64,000 nucleotides of DNA from Nematostella vectensis (taxonomy: Eukaryota > Cnidaria > Anthozoa > Actiniaria > Edwardsiidae), in the NCBI RefSeq assembly GCF_932526225.1, contig NC_064047.1, forward strand, positions 4,031,501 to 4,095,500. The letters run 5' to 3'. The translations under genes were made by a program, and so were the position numbers. This document shows positions 1 through 11,372 of the stretch, in pieces (the stretch's first letter is position 1; every line of letters begins with the position of its first letter). The notes below the pieces were generated by a model. The model was given only the letters and a program-made list of their open reading frames with translations, did no database searches and had not been told where the DNA came from.

Positions 1-2
1 AG

Positions 3-401
3 GGCCCCACTGCTGTTGGCATTACACCAGCACCAAGACCACCAGGGGAACCACTACCAGACTGGTGCAAATGTGGTAATTGCCGTGAAATGCCACAGCA
101 AATTAAAAATGTTTGCTGTGGTAAAAGAAATTGTGAATCCACGAAAGCAAAGTTTGGCAAGCTCTGCCTGGATGTAGAGGTATTATCGCTTGGTATCAGG
201 TCATCAGCAGATATTAGGAATGATTGGCACGACAGCAGTGCAAGGGCGTTTCGAAAGGCAGGCTACAGGAACTACATCCTTGACAAGCATGGGTACCTTG
301 GCAAGAGAAAAAGAAGAGTGGCCCCCTCATGCATTGTATGGCAAATAAGACATCATTATCCTACTAGAACTGGGATTTACATGGGGTTCAGAGAGAACTA
401 G
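3..401 (+). CDS. 3' end of a P2X7-C-domain protein (partial)
   Basis: The frame is open from the window edge to a TAG at 399-401, so this is the 3' part of a larger gene. It encodes the zinc-binding cysteine domain first known from the cytoplasmic C-terminus of the P2X7 receptor. Visible are the tryptophan-cysteine cluster DWCKCGNCREMP (about 60-95), a CC pair followed by C (VCCGKRNC), LCLDVEVLSL, a YRNYILDKHGYLGKRKRRV block and the closing IRHHYP..GIYMGF segment. In cnidarian genomes this domain occurs mostly in multicopy proteins without channel segments, so a true P2X receptor is not implied. No methionine before 90 is visible; upstream exons probably lie outside the window. Confidence 0.62.
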   Translation, partial: GPTAVGITPAPRPPGEPLPDWCKCGNCREMPQQIKNVCCGKRNCESTKAKFGKLCLDVEVLSLGIRSSADIRNDWHDSSARAFRKAGYRNYILDKHGYLGKRKRRVAPSCIVWQIRHHYPTRTGIYMGFREN

Positions 402-448
402 AGAGGTTTAGCATAAACGTCCCTTTTTGATAAACCAGATAAACAGAT

Positions 449-680
449 GTCAGTGCAAACGACGAATGACAGTTCTATGACTGAAAGGTGCTTTTCGGTA
501 TTGATTATTTATAAAATTAAAGGCCATAAAAAAATCTGGCAATACCAGAGCCAAACATTAGCTTAATACGAATTATCCATATACTGTATTTGGTAAAAAC
601 TAGACCATGGTACATTTGATTTAAACTTCCATTCTCCAATTGCCATTTGCACTGACAATGTTTTTTTATTAGGTGTATGC
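449..680. mobile_element. MITE family C, copy 1
   Basis: The two ends are imperfect inverted repeats: GTCAGTGCAAACGACGAATG near 449 and CATTTGCACTGACAATG near 645-660. A second copy with the same termini lies at 57981-58282 in dynein intron 34. There is no coding capacity. The rest of 402-1211 is AT-rich with no gene that I can support. Confidence 0.5.
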
Positions 681-1038
681 AATTATGCTGATTGAAATTC
701 GCCCATATAATAGAAGTACATAAATTGGACTATTTGAGAGCTGTTATTTAAACAAGATATATTTTTGATGCTTCAACATCAGGGTTATCTAAAGTAATTG
801 TTGGGTTAAGCTGATTTGGAGTTTTACCATGCAACACAGTGGAATAGAGCTAATTTAAATAAATTGCCACAATGGGTAAATACTGAGTGGTAATAAATAA
901 AACATTTTATTGAAAATTTCTCTGAATTGCTTGGCAATTGTTTTTAACAGCTCTGGTCAGAACAAAACAAACTTTGAAGGTTTCAGTTCAAAAGTGTTTA
1001 TTTATATATCACAAATTATGTCTCTTGTAAAAATGGAA

Positions 1039-1069
1039 TATATGTATATATATATATATATATATATAA
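1039..1069. repeat. (TA)n microsatellite
   Basis: A run of about 15 TA dinucleotides with a few variant bases. It lies in noncoding DNA downstream of the minus-strand gene at 1212-2622. Confidence 0.85.
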
Positions 1070-1211
1070 TATCAAATCAAATAACCTTAAGTGGTGTATA
1101 AGCTGGTTTCCATCACTCATTTTCGGTGCTAGGAGGTCTGAACCTCGACTGGCGTGCTTGAAACAGTTCAAGAGAGCTAACAGGCTTGGCCATTGCAAGG
1201 GTTGGTTGGAT

Positions 1212-1629
1212 TCAGGCAGGGTCATCCTCAGCTAAACTAACATGCCGGGTAATTCCATCAATGTCAGTGAATCGTTTTCGGAGAATCATGGCCATCAGCA
1301 TTGGGATGTAGTCATAAGTCTTGCCTACTTTGATTATTCTCAAATTCCACTCTTTAGTGCCTCTATTGTATTTTCTTGATACCATCTGCTCTCCCTTATC
1401 ATTGACTGCTTTCTCTCTGCCTTGGTGGAAGTTCCAATCAATTGCAGAAAGCTGCTTTCGGGCCTTATATGCTTCATACCTATAACAGATAAAACAAATT
1501 TTTAATGTAACTGTGACTAACTTCCCTTTCCCTTTTAAAATCATAGGTATGAATTTGAATCTTCTAGATGTAATATCTATTCAGAATACAAAGTTTATTT
1601 ACTCTAATGATTTTGGTATATAATTATTA

Positions 1630-1709
<80 letters not shown>

Positions 1710-2622
1710 GTTATTATTATTATTATTATTATTTTCTGATTGATCCACATGGTATTTAGATAACTGCTTCACAGTATGTTGTTTCTGCAGACTTCATGGC
1801 CACTAATCCCTGGCAAATGATGCTGAATTCCATTTAGTGTCATTGAAAGTCATCCATTTAGTGTCATTGAAAGTCATGTGTCATGACAAATGATGAAGCA
1901 AAAACCACTGCAGTTCCAGATAGTAGGAAATTAAAGATATATATTGACATTTGTGATTTTTTCTATTGGAAATGATTTCTAAAATGGTGAGTGAATAGGG
2001 ATTTATCCAAGTTTGAGTAAGTTTCATTAACAGAGTGTGTATTAACTTACTTGTCCCCCTGGTCACTGCCAGCTTCACTAAGAGATATCTCTGGGTCTGC
2101 CATTTTGTTGTGGTGCTTTCCTACTGGGGTTGACGTTTGCGGTTCTGATAGAACGGCATAGAGACAAATGATTAGTAAATATTTCAAATAAAAGTAAAAA
2201 ACTAAGATGAACATCTGGTATCGATTCAGAGAGTCTCATTAGGAGGACAAGAACGCGGTAAAAGTCTCACCTCGTATGGCTGCTGCCTTTTGTTTTGGTC
2301 CGCCAGTTGTTGTTTTTGTAAACCTAGAATAGACACAAGAAGTAGGAAAAAAAACATCTTTAGCAAAGCAAAGTAACGACCTAAAACCTCTCGAAAAGAA
2401 TGCGATATATAGCTCTAAGGACAACAAATGGCTGGCAAACGCCGAGTCGCTCGAGTAAATAGACGCTTTTCTTAACTCCTGCCATGTGCTATAAACATCT
2501 TTCAGCAATCGAACGCGTATGTGTTGCTGCTCCCATGTTTTTTTTCTTTTCATTGGATGCTCTGGCGAAAGCATTGGTCGACCGCCGAGTCTCGTGCGAG
2601 CACCCGGGCTCCTTGAAGCCAT
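1212..2622 (-). CDS. four-exon gene of unknown function, cnidarian multicopy type
   Basis: Four exons join in phase on the minus strand: 2622-2426, 2323-2271, 2144-2051 and 1479-1212 (612 nt, 203 aa plus stop). All introns are GT-AG, and the frames agree at every junction. The N-terminus has a basic stretch (PMKRKKTWEQQHIRVRLL) followed by a helical W/L-rich segment resembling the start of cnidarian multicopy proteins. The C-terminal exon holds YEAYKARKQLSAIDWNFH and a WNLRIIKVGKTYDYIPMLMA block. I recall this block from uncharacterised cnidarian proteins that often occur with P2X7-C domains, but I cannot name a function. The ATG at 2622 sits on the edge of a MITE, so the 5' UTR and promoter would be MITE-derived. 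The exon 1 donor was chosen by phase and is the weakest junction. Confidence 0.45.
1625..1733. repeat. (ATT)n microsatellite
   Basis: About 36 ATT units with one or two substitutions. It lies inside the long intron between the third and last exons of the minus-strand gene. Confidence 0.9.
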
Positions 2623-2853
2623 GATTTTTTACGGAAAACGCGCAAATAATTTCAAAATGGTAATAGCAATGTGTCAATTGGAAGTTTCTTCGAGGTTGTG
2701 ACTGATAATTTAGATCGGATGGGCTCTTAGATAGCGTCGATTCTAATAGATTCTTTTGTCTTCCCTTTACAATGGCGGAGTTTGAGGTTTCCGTCGGACC
2801 AGCAGATTGTTACGTAATCGACCGGAAGTAAACTGCTGACAATGCGGCTTTAA
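2621..2853. mobile_element. MITE family A, copy 1 (one end missing)
   Basis: This stretch matches the family seen at 20148, 46784, 56676 and 59960. It has the internal block ACGGAAAACGCG, AATTTAGATCGGATGG, GATTCTTTTGTCTT and GGTTTCCGTCGGACC, then ends in the inverted terminus GTAAACTGCTGACAATGCGG followed by CTTTAA. The opposite terminus is absent; the left edge coincides with the ATG of the minus-strand gene. Confidence 0.7.
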
Positions 2854-3106
2854 TTGATCGAGGTCACTACTAGAGTGAATACATGCTATTACCGAAGGAA
2901 TGTAAACTCTTGATGACAGAGTTTAGGTATACTATAGTCTCATCAAGTAGTAACACCTCCACCTCGTACCAAGATGACATGACCTACAGCCTTCTTTTCC
3001 ATCAAGGGGATTAATCAATAAATAATTAATTAATAAAAAAATCAAGGTGGCAGCTAGAGTACATACATGCTATTGCCAATTTGGACTCTTTGCAGGTGAG
3101 ATACAT

Positions 3107-3315
3107 TCAGGGGCGGATCCAGGATTTCAAAATAGGGGGTGGATAATGGAAGGATAGGCGGCTTATAATTGATCCAGTGGTTCTTGGTAGGTCACATAGT
3201 TGTCGCATCAGCAAAGTCAAGCAGGCGATGGCACATGGACAGTACCTTCTCTGTAGTTTCTTCAAACGGGGGGTGGATATCCACCCAATCCACCTCCCTC
3301 TGTATCTGCCCCTGA
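3107..3315. mobile_element. MITE family D with TCAGGGGCGGAT termini
   Basis: It starts TCAGGGGCGGATCCAGG and ends TGTATCTGCCCCTGA, an imperfect inverted repeat around a G-rich/C-rich interior. A single matching end (GATCCGCCCCTGA) recurs near 6774-6787. Confidence 0.6.
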
Positions 3316-4063
3316 CATGCAGCACATTTGCAGCTGAGATGCAGCGCTTCCTAAGGAATATCTTACTCTAATATAGGGCTGTAACTCCTACACTCTAACA
3401 AAGAGCACCACTGCTCACTTATTTCAAGGATGTAGCTTGAAGCTCTTGTTCACAGCATTTTGTCTCGTATGTCCTTGGTAAAATTTCAACTATACTAGTG
3501 AGAGGAGTTGCCATCTCCCACCCCCCCCCCCCCAATGCTAGCTATAAAGCCCTGATTTAAGTTTATTATTTATTATGACATATTCAATCTATCCACTGTT
3601 GTAGCACTTTGTTGTTTCCACTACTGAATACCTACCTTAAACTTTTGACTGTCATAACACACTACAACATCTCTGGTGTCCAAAAATGTGAAACAACCCT
3701 CCTTCTGTGTCAACTCCATCGTGGACATGGTCAAGGGCGGGCAACGGAAGACTTGGCTTGAATGCTTGAAGTCAGATCTGAAGGACTGAACTGAAGGACT
3801 GTAACCTTAGCAAAGTCTCACTGGACAGGGCATTATAGAGAGCTGGTGTGACACTGCTGCATGCCCAGAGCCTAGGGCGACCGCAAATATCAAATATTGT
3901 GTATTTGATCTTAAAGTATGGAATTTTAGTGAAAACTACTCACATTCATCAAGTCGCACAGGTTAGATAATTAGTGCACACTGTACACAAATTATTTTTG
4001 CAAGACGTTGCCACATGTTTTTGATGTACACTTATTCTTTCTGTTTTTCTTTCCTCACAGTAG
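3316..4063. other. noncoding stretch
   Basis: No open frame with gene-like content, no RNA gene and no long repeat were seen, apart from a poly-C run near 3520. Confidence 0.4.
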
Positions 4064-4133
4064 AAAGATGGCTTTGATTTTGATGTTGATGGACTGATGA
4101 CTGCTGATGTGTTTTCGCTTCTCGCGATATGCG
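4064..4133 (+). CDS. isolated candidate exon with an EF-hand-like loop
   Basis: A pyrimidine-rich tract and a tandem acceptor (CAGTAG) precede a 70-nt open segment that ends at a good donor (GCG|GTAGGT). It reads KDGFDFDVDGLMTADVFSLL, which contains a DxDxDG loop as in EF-hands, although position 12 is V rather than E. I could not find partner exons, so this may be an exon of an unrecognised gene or chance. Confidence 0.22.
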
Positions 4134-6120
4134 GTAGGTACTTCATATATGGTCTTTTATATTGTACCGACATTAATCGCGAATACGACCGCTGACCTAC
4201 GACTTACCTAATTCCTTGGTCTACCTGTGTGCAATATTTACATACAGCGAGCTGTCTAAACAGTGATCACCATATTTGTGCACAATTAATGTCTTCTGAA
4301 TCAAAACCGAGAATTTCAACACTAAAAAAACATGATTTTTTTGTTTCTACAATCATGGTAAAAATCATTTGGACATTGTCGGAATTTGTCCAAATTTTCA
4401 AAACAATAATCCATGCAAGAACACAAAACCCGTAAAATAACATTTACAACCCCCCCCCCCTAGAACCCCCCCCTTCCCCTTCAATGTTGCGTCAAGCGTT
4501 TTGGCGTTGGCATCATCCAACAATCCAACATTGAAGAGGGGAGGAGAGGGAAAGAGGTTAAAGACGAGGGGGAGGGGGTAAATGGCGCGTTCCATAAAGT
4601 ATGTGAAAGCAGCACTCAAGGCCTTATAACTTGGATGTTAAAACTCTTTTCGTGAAGTCCATAAACGCTAAGCTAATAGTCAATAGAATTAACTTTATTA
4701 TAAAACAGTCCTGATTTGCGTTATTTTGACATTATAGGTTCTATAGGGGCATTCAACTCAAAACAAAAATAGAATATGCGCGCACGCTTTTTTAATCGCA
4801 CCGGAACCCTGTGTCCCAAGGCAATTTGACCACGATTGTAGATCATGTGACCACGATTGTAGTGGACTATGTGTACATCTCGCTAGTGATTGGTCAGGGG
4901 CGGTGGACGGATAAAGGCAAGGGGGGAGGGGTTGTCGCTCTTCCCTTTGCCATTTTCTGGGAGGATGTGTCTTTTTTCTTTTTTTCACATGAACGCGCGA
5001 GTATATAATGTACCTAAATAGTGTTATAAATCGAGAAGCCATAAAAATTATGTAAAAAAAGCTAGAGTCAATTGCCCGAGGATCGAACCTCCACAATCGA
5101 ACCTCCACAGATCAAATGAAACGAGAGAGAATACTTCCAGACATACGCTATAACACCGTATGGCAGCTAAAGCTTCACGGCTAGGCTAGAGATTTCGGCC
5201 CCAGCACCGCTATCTAGCAAACTGTACAAAACAAAGGAACCTGAGGTACCCGCGCATTAATGGGGATGCAATAACCAGGATCCCAGGCCTGTTAGAGTCG
5301 AGATGTAGACTTAAAAATATCTAGGTCTTTTTCACGCTTACGTCTCTTGGGAATTAGCATGCTGCTATAGTAGTGTGGCAATTTCGTCATCATGCATATA
5401 TTACCGCCTTTTGCATTTAGTTCTGCTTTGCTCTGTCGGGTACGTGCATGTGACGTCTTTTGCGTTGTCGTCTTAAGCCTTTTGTTCGCGCACGTGTATA
5501 TCTTTCGTGCAAACAAAAAATCGCCATCGGGGGCGTAGGGAGGGCAAAACAAGGTAGTGGCATACAAGAAAAGAAAACATTTGTTTCAATATTTGTTTTA
5601 ACGTGCATCGCTGTTTCTCAAAAACAGCAGAAAACCCTATGTACAGAAAAGCCTTTGTAAAATGTCTCATCTTGTAAGTACACCAAACCATTTAAGGGCT
5701 ACTAAAGGAATGCCTGATATCCATCGAAGTGAGTTGGAGCCACTATTGAGTCTTTCTTTCTAGGTTTTGGATTGGAATGTAATTGTATAGTATTTTGTTT
5801 TTATCTAGCAATCTATTGTGATTACAAATAAGGTAATAATAACAATGTCTCTAACGTACAACACAGGGTTGCCCTCATAATATCGAGGCTTAGCAAACAT
5901 AATTTGGATTTCTTTTCGGACTACGCCTATGTACAATTGTATTGTACGATCTTTGATTAAAAAATGTAGATTTTTAAGAAAGGAACAGTGAATGAATCAT
6001 TAAATTTTATTGAATCAAGTACATTTTGAATACATATGATAAGTATTTATCCAAACGGAGTCTACAACCCCTTTTACAAAATTATGGCTAAGCTTTGTAA
6101 AAAAAGCTGTGCATACGCTG
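4134..6120. other. noncoding stretch with a possible tRNA-derived remnant
   Basis: No gene could be supported. Contents include poly-C/poly-G tracts (4449-4480, 4540-4580) and, near 5065-5190 on the minus strand, a weak tRNA-like segment with two B-box-like sequences (GGTTCGATCC type). The small open frames overlap on both strands and look random. Confidence 0.35.
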
Positions 6121-6376
6121 TAATAAGGACTCACATTAACCTCCTTGGCGTGGATGCGAGGTTCAAATTAACCTGAAACTGGTGAAAAACATAGGTTGCG
6201 CACACATGCAGTAATACTAGGTTCACATTAACTCGTGGCTTGTGTTAAACACAGGTTACGCACTCATGCAGTATTACTTTTTTCACATTAACTTGTGGCT
6301 TGTGTTAAACACAGGTTGCGCACACATGCAGTAATACTAGGTTCACATTAACTCGTGGCTTGTGTTAAACACAGGT
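6121..6376. repeat. 60-bp minisatellite
   Basis: About four copies of a 60-bp unit containing TGTGTTAAACACAGGTT, GCGCACACATGCAGTAAT and TTCACATTAACTCGTGG. The first copy is diverged and the last truncated. No coding role is evident. Confidence 0.8.
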
Positions 6377-6599
6377 TACATCCCTTTTTCTGTGATGATA
6401 GTGGGGTTGAATTAAACCATGTGCCGTAACCATAGCATTGCTTTATCGGGTTCCAAATACTCGTGCCAACCAGCGTAATTAATGACAACTCTAAACTTCA
6501 GGTATGTTTCTCTAAACATCATCATTGACCAAGATTTTGTCATTTATTTGTTACCCATGGCGCAAAGCGGGCTACGACACATAAGTTCAACCTCATATT

Positions 6600-6787
6600 C
6601 ACTATCCTGCCAAATATATCCAGAAGTTTAAAAAAGGGAGGGCGAAGCAAAAGTTTCAAGAAAATGGGGGGGGGGGGGGGCGATCTTATTGTTCTCCCGT
6701 ATATTTTCTTATATTTCTTATTATTTTTAAGCCAAATGTCTGAAAAAAGGGGGGCCGTCGCCCTCCCCCCCCTAGATCCGCCCCTGA
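6600..6787. repeat. G-rich repeat remnant ending in GATCCGCCCCTGA
   Basis: A G14 run near 6666-6680 and a closing GATCCGCCCCTGA match one end of MITE family D. The opposite terminus is not obvious, so this is probably a broken copy. Confidence 0.4.
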
Positions 6788-6935
6788 TTTACTTTTTTTG
6801 GCTATGTTTATAAAGAGTTGAAATTTGATAAAGGATAATATTATTGGGAAATCAATATTGAATTTAGCTAAATAACGTACAGATTACCTGGTGCTCTAGC
6901 ATATCTTTAAGGAGAACAGCCATCGGTTTCTTGTC

Positions 6936-8518
6936 TTACAATTTGGTCGTGATGCCCTGGTCAACCCCCCCGCCCCCTTGTAGTTGGTGGGGTAGCCCAC
7001 ACGTTTCTGGTATCGGTGAAGCCGTTTGGTGTGGCTGTTCAAACGTGCTGGGCATCGCCGAAGCCGTTTGGTGAAGTGATTTACACGTGCCGGGTATCAG
7101 TATAGCCGTTCGGTTCGGTGGTTCACACGTGCCAGGTATCAGAGAGGCCGTTTGGTGTGGTTGTGCATACGTGCCAGGTATCGGTCTAGCCGTTTGGTGT
7201 GGTGGTTCACACTTGCCGGATATCGGTGAGGCCGTTTGGTGGGATTGCTCACACGTGCCGCGTATCAGGGAAGCCGTTTTGTTTGGTGACTCAGACGTGC
7301 CAGGTATCGGTGAAGCCGTTTGGTGTGGTGGTTCACACTTGCCGGGTATCGGTGAGGCCGTTTGGTGGGATTGCTCACACGTGCCGCGTATCAGGGAAGC
7401 CGTTTTGTTTAGTGACTCAGACGTGCCAGGTATCGATGAAGCCGTTTCGTTTGAAGGTATAGACGAGCCGTGTATCGATGAATACGTTTGATGGGATTGT
7501 CCACGCTTGCCGGGTATCGATGAAGTCGTTTGGTGGAGTTTTTTACAGGTGCCGGGTATCAGTGAAGCTGTTTGGTTTGGTGGTTTATACAAGCCGGGTA
7601 TCGATGAAGTCGTTTGGTGGGATGATTTCGTCGTGTTCGGCAATGGAGTCCCGGGGTTAGCGGTGATTGGTTGCACAAAGCAAGCAGAACAAGGCAAAGA
7701 TCCGATCATTCTCTTACACGCAGCACGGACATCTCTTAATCTGAATAGATACAAGAGTGGGTTGATGAGGGAGTTCAAGTATACTATAGTCTCAGATAGC
7801 CGGTACACATGCAGCTCGTACAGAGACGTCAAGATATCTGTCTTCCATTTCTTCAGGATGGTATATACTGTCGTTACGCCCAGGTATTGGAAAAAGACTC
7901 CAAACAGGATCGCTGCAGTTAAAACCATCGTGATCATGGCATGGCAGTACTTGGCCAAATCTGCAGCTTCTGTTGCGGCATTACTCATGTCTGCAATTCT
8001 CTGCTTGTGTTTTCGTATGGCCGCGAAGCTTTTACTGTAGCTTACACAATCTACCACTAAACTCACAAAGATCGTAATCATAACGATGTACGCTAAGAGA
8101 AATAAATTTTTATTGTCGTAGGTGAGTGTAACTAGGGAATAAAGCCAAATGGCAGCAATTATATTGCACAAACTCTAAACTTTGTCACCACAAAACGGTA
8201 CGAATTTTGCAAATAAATCGCTAAAAATCGATCGATACCGATGGCTACTGATGTAACGAGCGATGCAACGCCGAAAAGGAAATTCGTGATGGGTGCGGCG
8301 CTGAATTGCCGTTTCAGGTCGAGGCAGTCAGTGTTGAGCCACGAGGCTTGGACCACGCCCACTATTGATATGGGCTGTGATACAAGTCCAGTGCAAAGGT
8401 CTGTTAGGCAGGAGTTGGCAAGAAGGAGGTATAAAGGCGTTCGTAGTGTCTCACTCTTTACGATGGTGACGATGATAATGGTGTTAAGCACCACAGACAT
8501 CGCCGCCGAAACGGACAC
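6936..8518 (-). pseudogene. class A GPCR, broken (5' truncated, one frameshift)
   Basis: Two overlapping frames make one rhodopsin-like receptor. The first (8518-8159) starts inside TM1 (LNTIIIVTIV), then has TM2 (LLLANSCLTDL) and TM3 with DRFLAIY at the DRY position. It is interrupted by a frameshift near 8160-8171. The second (to 6936) has TM4 (AAIWLYSLV), TM5, TM6 without the usual CWLP, and TM7 NSLINPLLYLF. The short loop after TM4 and the NPLLY motif suggest the melanocortin/adenosine-like group, which cnidarians have expanded; this assignment is tentative. An in-frame TAG just upstream removes the N-terminus and the first half of TM1. The C-tail is made of about 15 14-residue repeats. 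A single sequencing error could explain the frameshift but not the missing TM1. Confidence 0.7.
6985..7625 (-). repeat. 42-bp minisatellite coding the GPCR C-tail
   Basis: About 15 copies of a 42-bp unit keep the frame and encode HQTASPIPGTCEPP-like 14-mers after TM7. The unit is also open on the opposite strand, giving misleading frames there. Confidence 0.85.
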
Positions 8519-8539
8519 CTACGTAATTGACACCTAATT

Positions 8540-9487
8540 GACACCTACGTAAAATACGAAATGCGCAGTGTTGTTTAACTTATAATAGCTTGTGCAATTC
8601 GCAATACTCATAATTGTCTTCAATTCACTCAGCTCAGGAATCAAATATATGCGAACCTCTGTATTACTTGTATCACCTCTTTTGTTATGAGAGTCTGAAA
8701 AAAAAACACATGTATTTTTAACCAGTATCCGTTTGTTAAAAAACCTTGGTGTGATCGTCTATCATTAATGCCACATTTCTGATTGGTTGATCAACTAGTA
8801 GGCTAGAGAAAGAGCCGGAATTGGAAGCCAAAAATGCCAAATGATCAGTTCAGGCATCGTTTTTGGCTACATAAATTTACCTTCTAGTGTGATGTGACCA
8901 AAACAAATATATTCTATTCGCCCTCATGGTCTTACTTGCTCATGAAGTTTCTGTCAGAGAAAGCGGTGCCACCTAAAACTTTTTTTTGCAAAAAAAGTTT
9001 CAGAAGAGGTGGCACTTTGTAAAGAAAAAAGGCATGGGAACGAATCCCCCGTCAAAAAAACGACGTGAAACGTGATCCATACCCTCCTTTACCAGCCTCT
9101 GGTAACTTAGCGCTTGTGAAATAATTTGGTTGTGGTTGTTCGCGTTTAAGTAGAAAATTATTAAAGAATTGATTGTTTGTTGCGCCTTGGAGCTTTGTCA
9201 CAGAGTGTAACAGTTTTCCTTCTCCACGTAAAGTGATTTGGGGCCTTTTAAACTTAATTTAAAAAATAATAAAAAAAATTAATGAAATGATTAATAAAAA
9301 ATTCAACATCCATACCCGAAAAAGGCTGATACTTGGTTTAGCCATCTCCCTCTTCATTGAAAAAAAAAAAACCATTTAGAATGAGGATAGTGTCTAACAG
9401 TCCTCGACGAGGAATACTTGTTCGATTTCTTTTTTTTTCTGATTTTGGCTTGCTTTTCTTGTGATTTTTGCTACCGAGAACTGACAG
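8540..9487. other. intergenic, no gene seen
   Basis: AT-rich DNA with short homopolymers. The one structured element is the hairpin at 8966-9015. Confidence 0.4.
8966..9015. repeat. long perfect hairpin
   Basis: GTGCCACCT at the left pairs with AGGTGGCAC at the right. Inside, AAACTTTTTTT pairs with AAAAAAAGTTT, with short unpaired bases between the stems. It could form about 20 bp of stem in RNA or a DNA cruciform. Confidence 0.7.
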
Positions 9488-9694
9488 ATGTCGAACAGGC
9501 GGTGCACGTCCAGCACTCTGTTCCTCTTGTTGCTGTTTGTCTTACCTGTCAGGAATTGCCGATTGAGAAATGTTCCTTCGCTGCTGGTAAAAGGGGAAAA
9601 TAAATCCTATAGTCCTCGCAAAGAGAATAAGACCTTAATCCTGACAAAGCACTTTTGTGGTGCGAATTTTATACAATCACCCAATAACAAATGA
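9488..9694 (+). CDS. possible small secreted protein or signal-peptide exon
   Basis: An ATG opens MSNRRCTSSTLFLLLLFVLP, a plausible signal peptide, followed by a short basic, unremarkable tail. A usable donor (GCTG|GTAAAA) lies about 105 bases downstream of the ATG, so the real product might continue in another exon. No homology is recognised and chance cannot be excluded. Confidence 0.18.
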   Translation: MSNRRCTSSTLFLLLLFVLPVRNCRLRNVPSLLVKGENKSYSPRKENKTLILTKHFCGANFIQSPNNK

Positions 9695-9850
9695 CAGATG
9701 TTTTGTGAAGCAATAGCAGCAAAAGAGGAACTAACCCCAAAGAAAAAAATGAGTAACATTCAGCTTATTTTGATATCATTTATTCTTGATTATATTCGCT
9801 AAAATGAGGGATATCCCAACTGGTGCATCCACGCTTTAGATGTAAGGGGC

Positions 9851-9875
9851 GGGGGGGGGGGGGGGGGGGGGGGGG
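9851..9875. repeat. G25 homopolymer
   Basis: An uninterrupted run of 25 G. Similar G/C runs recur at 3520, 4450, 6666, 21640, 23425, 24285 and 49317, and they are quadruplex-prone and assembly-prone. Confidence 0.95.
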
Positions 9876-10424
9876 TAACAAGGGTGGAAGATACAGAGAA
9901 GGTAAAATCTCTTATTTTATATTAAATTTAGTTTACTGTAAAGGAAGCATATTTTTAGCGACCAAAGATTTTTTTACAAGATTATTATTATAAATTCTCT
10001 ACGGCTGTCTTACGTTTTTTTTGGCCCGAAAAAAGAGAAAACTCATAACTATAACTTTAATAATTTGTGGCTTTCTGGTGAAACACATGCTGCGCTTAGT
10101 GCGAATTACTGCAATTTCTGCAAGGAAACCCAAACATACAGAGACAGTTGTTGTTGAGAGCATATTGTTTCTAATTCCTGGTCTCTGCACGTTTTTGCCC
10201 CATATGATAACAAGCGCTCATGTTTTGGCAGAGAGGATTTAGCCTTTTATTTACAACATCATTGTGTTAAAAAGTGTATTACAGAAACACAGCTGCTTTG
10301 GGGTTTTGGAAAATAACTGAGATAATTCAGTCTGCCCGATAATTAAAGTTTTTTTGGTATGTTTATCCCACATTCGATATGGAACTGGGTGATTTATGCA
10401 TATACCTTCCCTTTTTGCAGGGCC

Positions 10425-10600
10425 GTAGCAGGGGTGGGGCACTGGGGGCATGTGCCCCCCCCCCAAATAATTTAAAAAGTTATAGGGAAATGACCAGTAG
10501 GGGCGTGGCTGTGGCCCCCATTGTTTTCTTAATATTTCTGTATCGTGCCCCCCTCCCAATATTAGGGACCTTAAGCAACGACGAAGGCGACTACAGTCAG
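10425..10600. repeat. dispersed repeat fragments
   Basis: GGCCGTAGCAGGGGTGGGGC with an inverted GGGGGCATGTGCCCCC, followed by a segment starting GGGACCTTAAGCAACGACG (10564). The latter 5' motif recurs inverted at about 18025-18062, suggesting a mobile-element terminus. Confidence 0.4.
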
Positions 10601-10826
10601 AACGTGATCCCCAAATCAGCTTCATACTTTGCGCTTAATTTTAAATTAGTTTTGATACAATTCACTCATTCATTTATTCCCCAAAAAACTATAGTAAACC
10701 CTAGAATCTTATTTCTAACATAGCGAACAAGGATGTCACCAGAGTGACGCGCCGTGAATATAAAATAACCATGTGAACTTCTAGTACTCAAAGCTCTAGA
10801 CGAGAGTTGACGGTGTTTGTTCTACC

Positions 10827-11222
10827 ATGAAAATGTCAGTATACGCCTATAAAGGCCATATTACAAGACTTCTTAATGAGCTTGACGTCCTTATTGCTGA
10901 AAATGTCCCTTCAGACACGGTTCTTAAGAAACGAAGAACTTTGGAAAATATAATTGAAAACTTCAAAGCTTGTGTTCTGAAATGGTATCAAGAAGTTGAT
11001 CCAACCAATGCAATTAAGAAAGGTCAAATTGCAAAGACATTCAATGATGAAATTATCAGATTTAAAAGATTTCAAGCTGCATACAAAGAATGGCATGATC
11101 GTGTGTACGAGAGCAGATCGCTCACGCCATTTAAGTTATATTTGAATGAAATAGATGATGGAATTTTATATCCTGAGCATTCTCGCATTGAGGGCCGCGA
11201 TACCCGAAGTGCCTGGTACTAA
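10827..11222 (+). CDS. Bel/Pao gag N-terminal remnant
   Basis: A 131-residue frame starting at the ATG at 10827 is helical and charged, as in the N-terminus of Bel/Pao gag (region upstream of or within DUF1759). No zinc knuckle is seen before the stop. A degenerate S/R-rich stretch follows to about 11600, where the rest of gag and the protease would lie. Confidence 0.5.
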   Translation: MKMSVYAYKGHITRLLNELDVLIAENVPSDTVLKKRRTLENIIENFKACVLKWYQEVDPTNAIKKGQIAKTFNDEIIRFKRFQAAYKEWHDRVYESRSLTPFKLYLNEIDDGILYPEHSRIEGRDTRSAWY

Positions 11223-11372
11223 TCAGCGGACTGCGCATTCTCATATTGAGCCTGCGAAACTTGAAGTTTATAGAAGCAGTCAGCGGTCGACACTTTCTCA
11301 AGCTGAGCCCGCGTTGTCCCAAGTTTACGACAGTGACCGCTGGTCAGCGGTCTACACCCATTCAATACGAGC

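Noticed and set aside
7087-8040. Plus-strand frames of 134 and 177 residues
   Set aside because: Antisense shadows of the broken GPCR and its 42-bp repeats.
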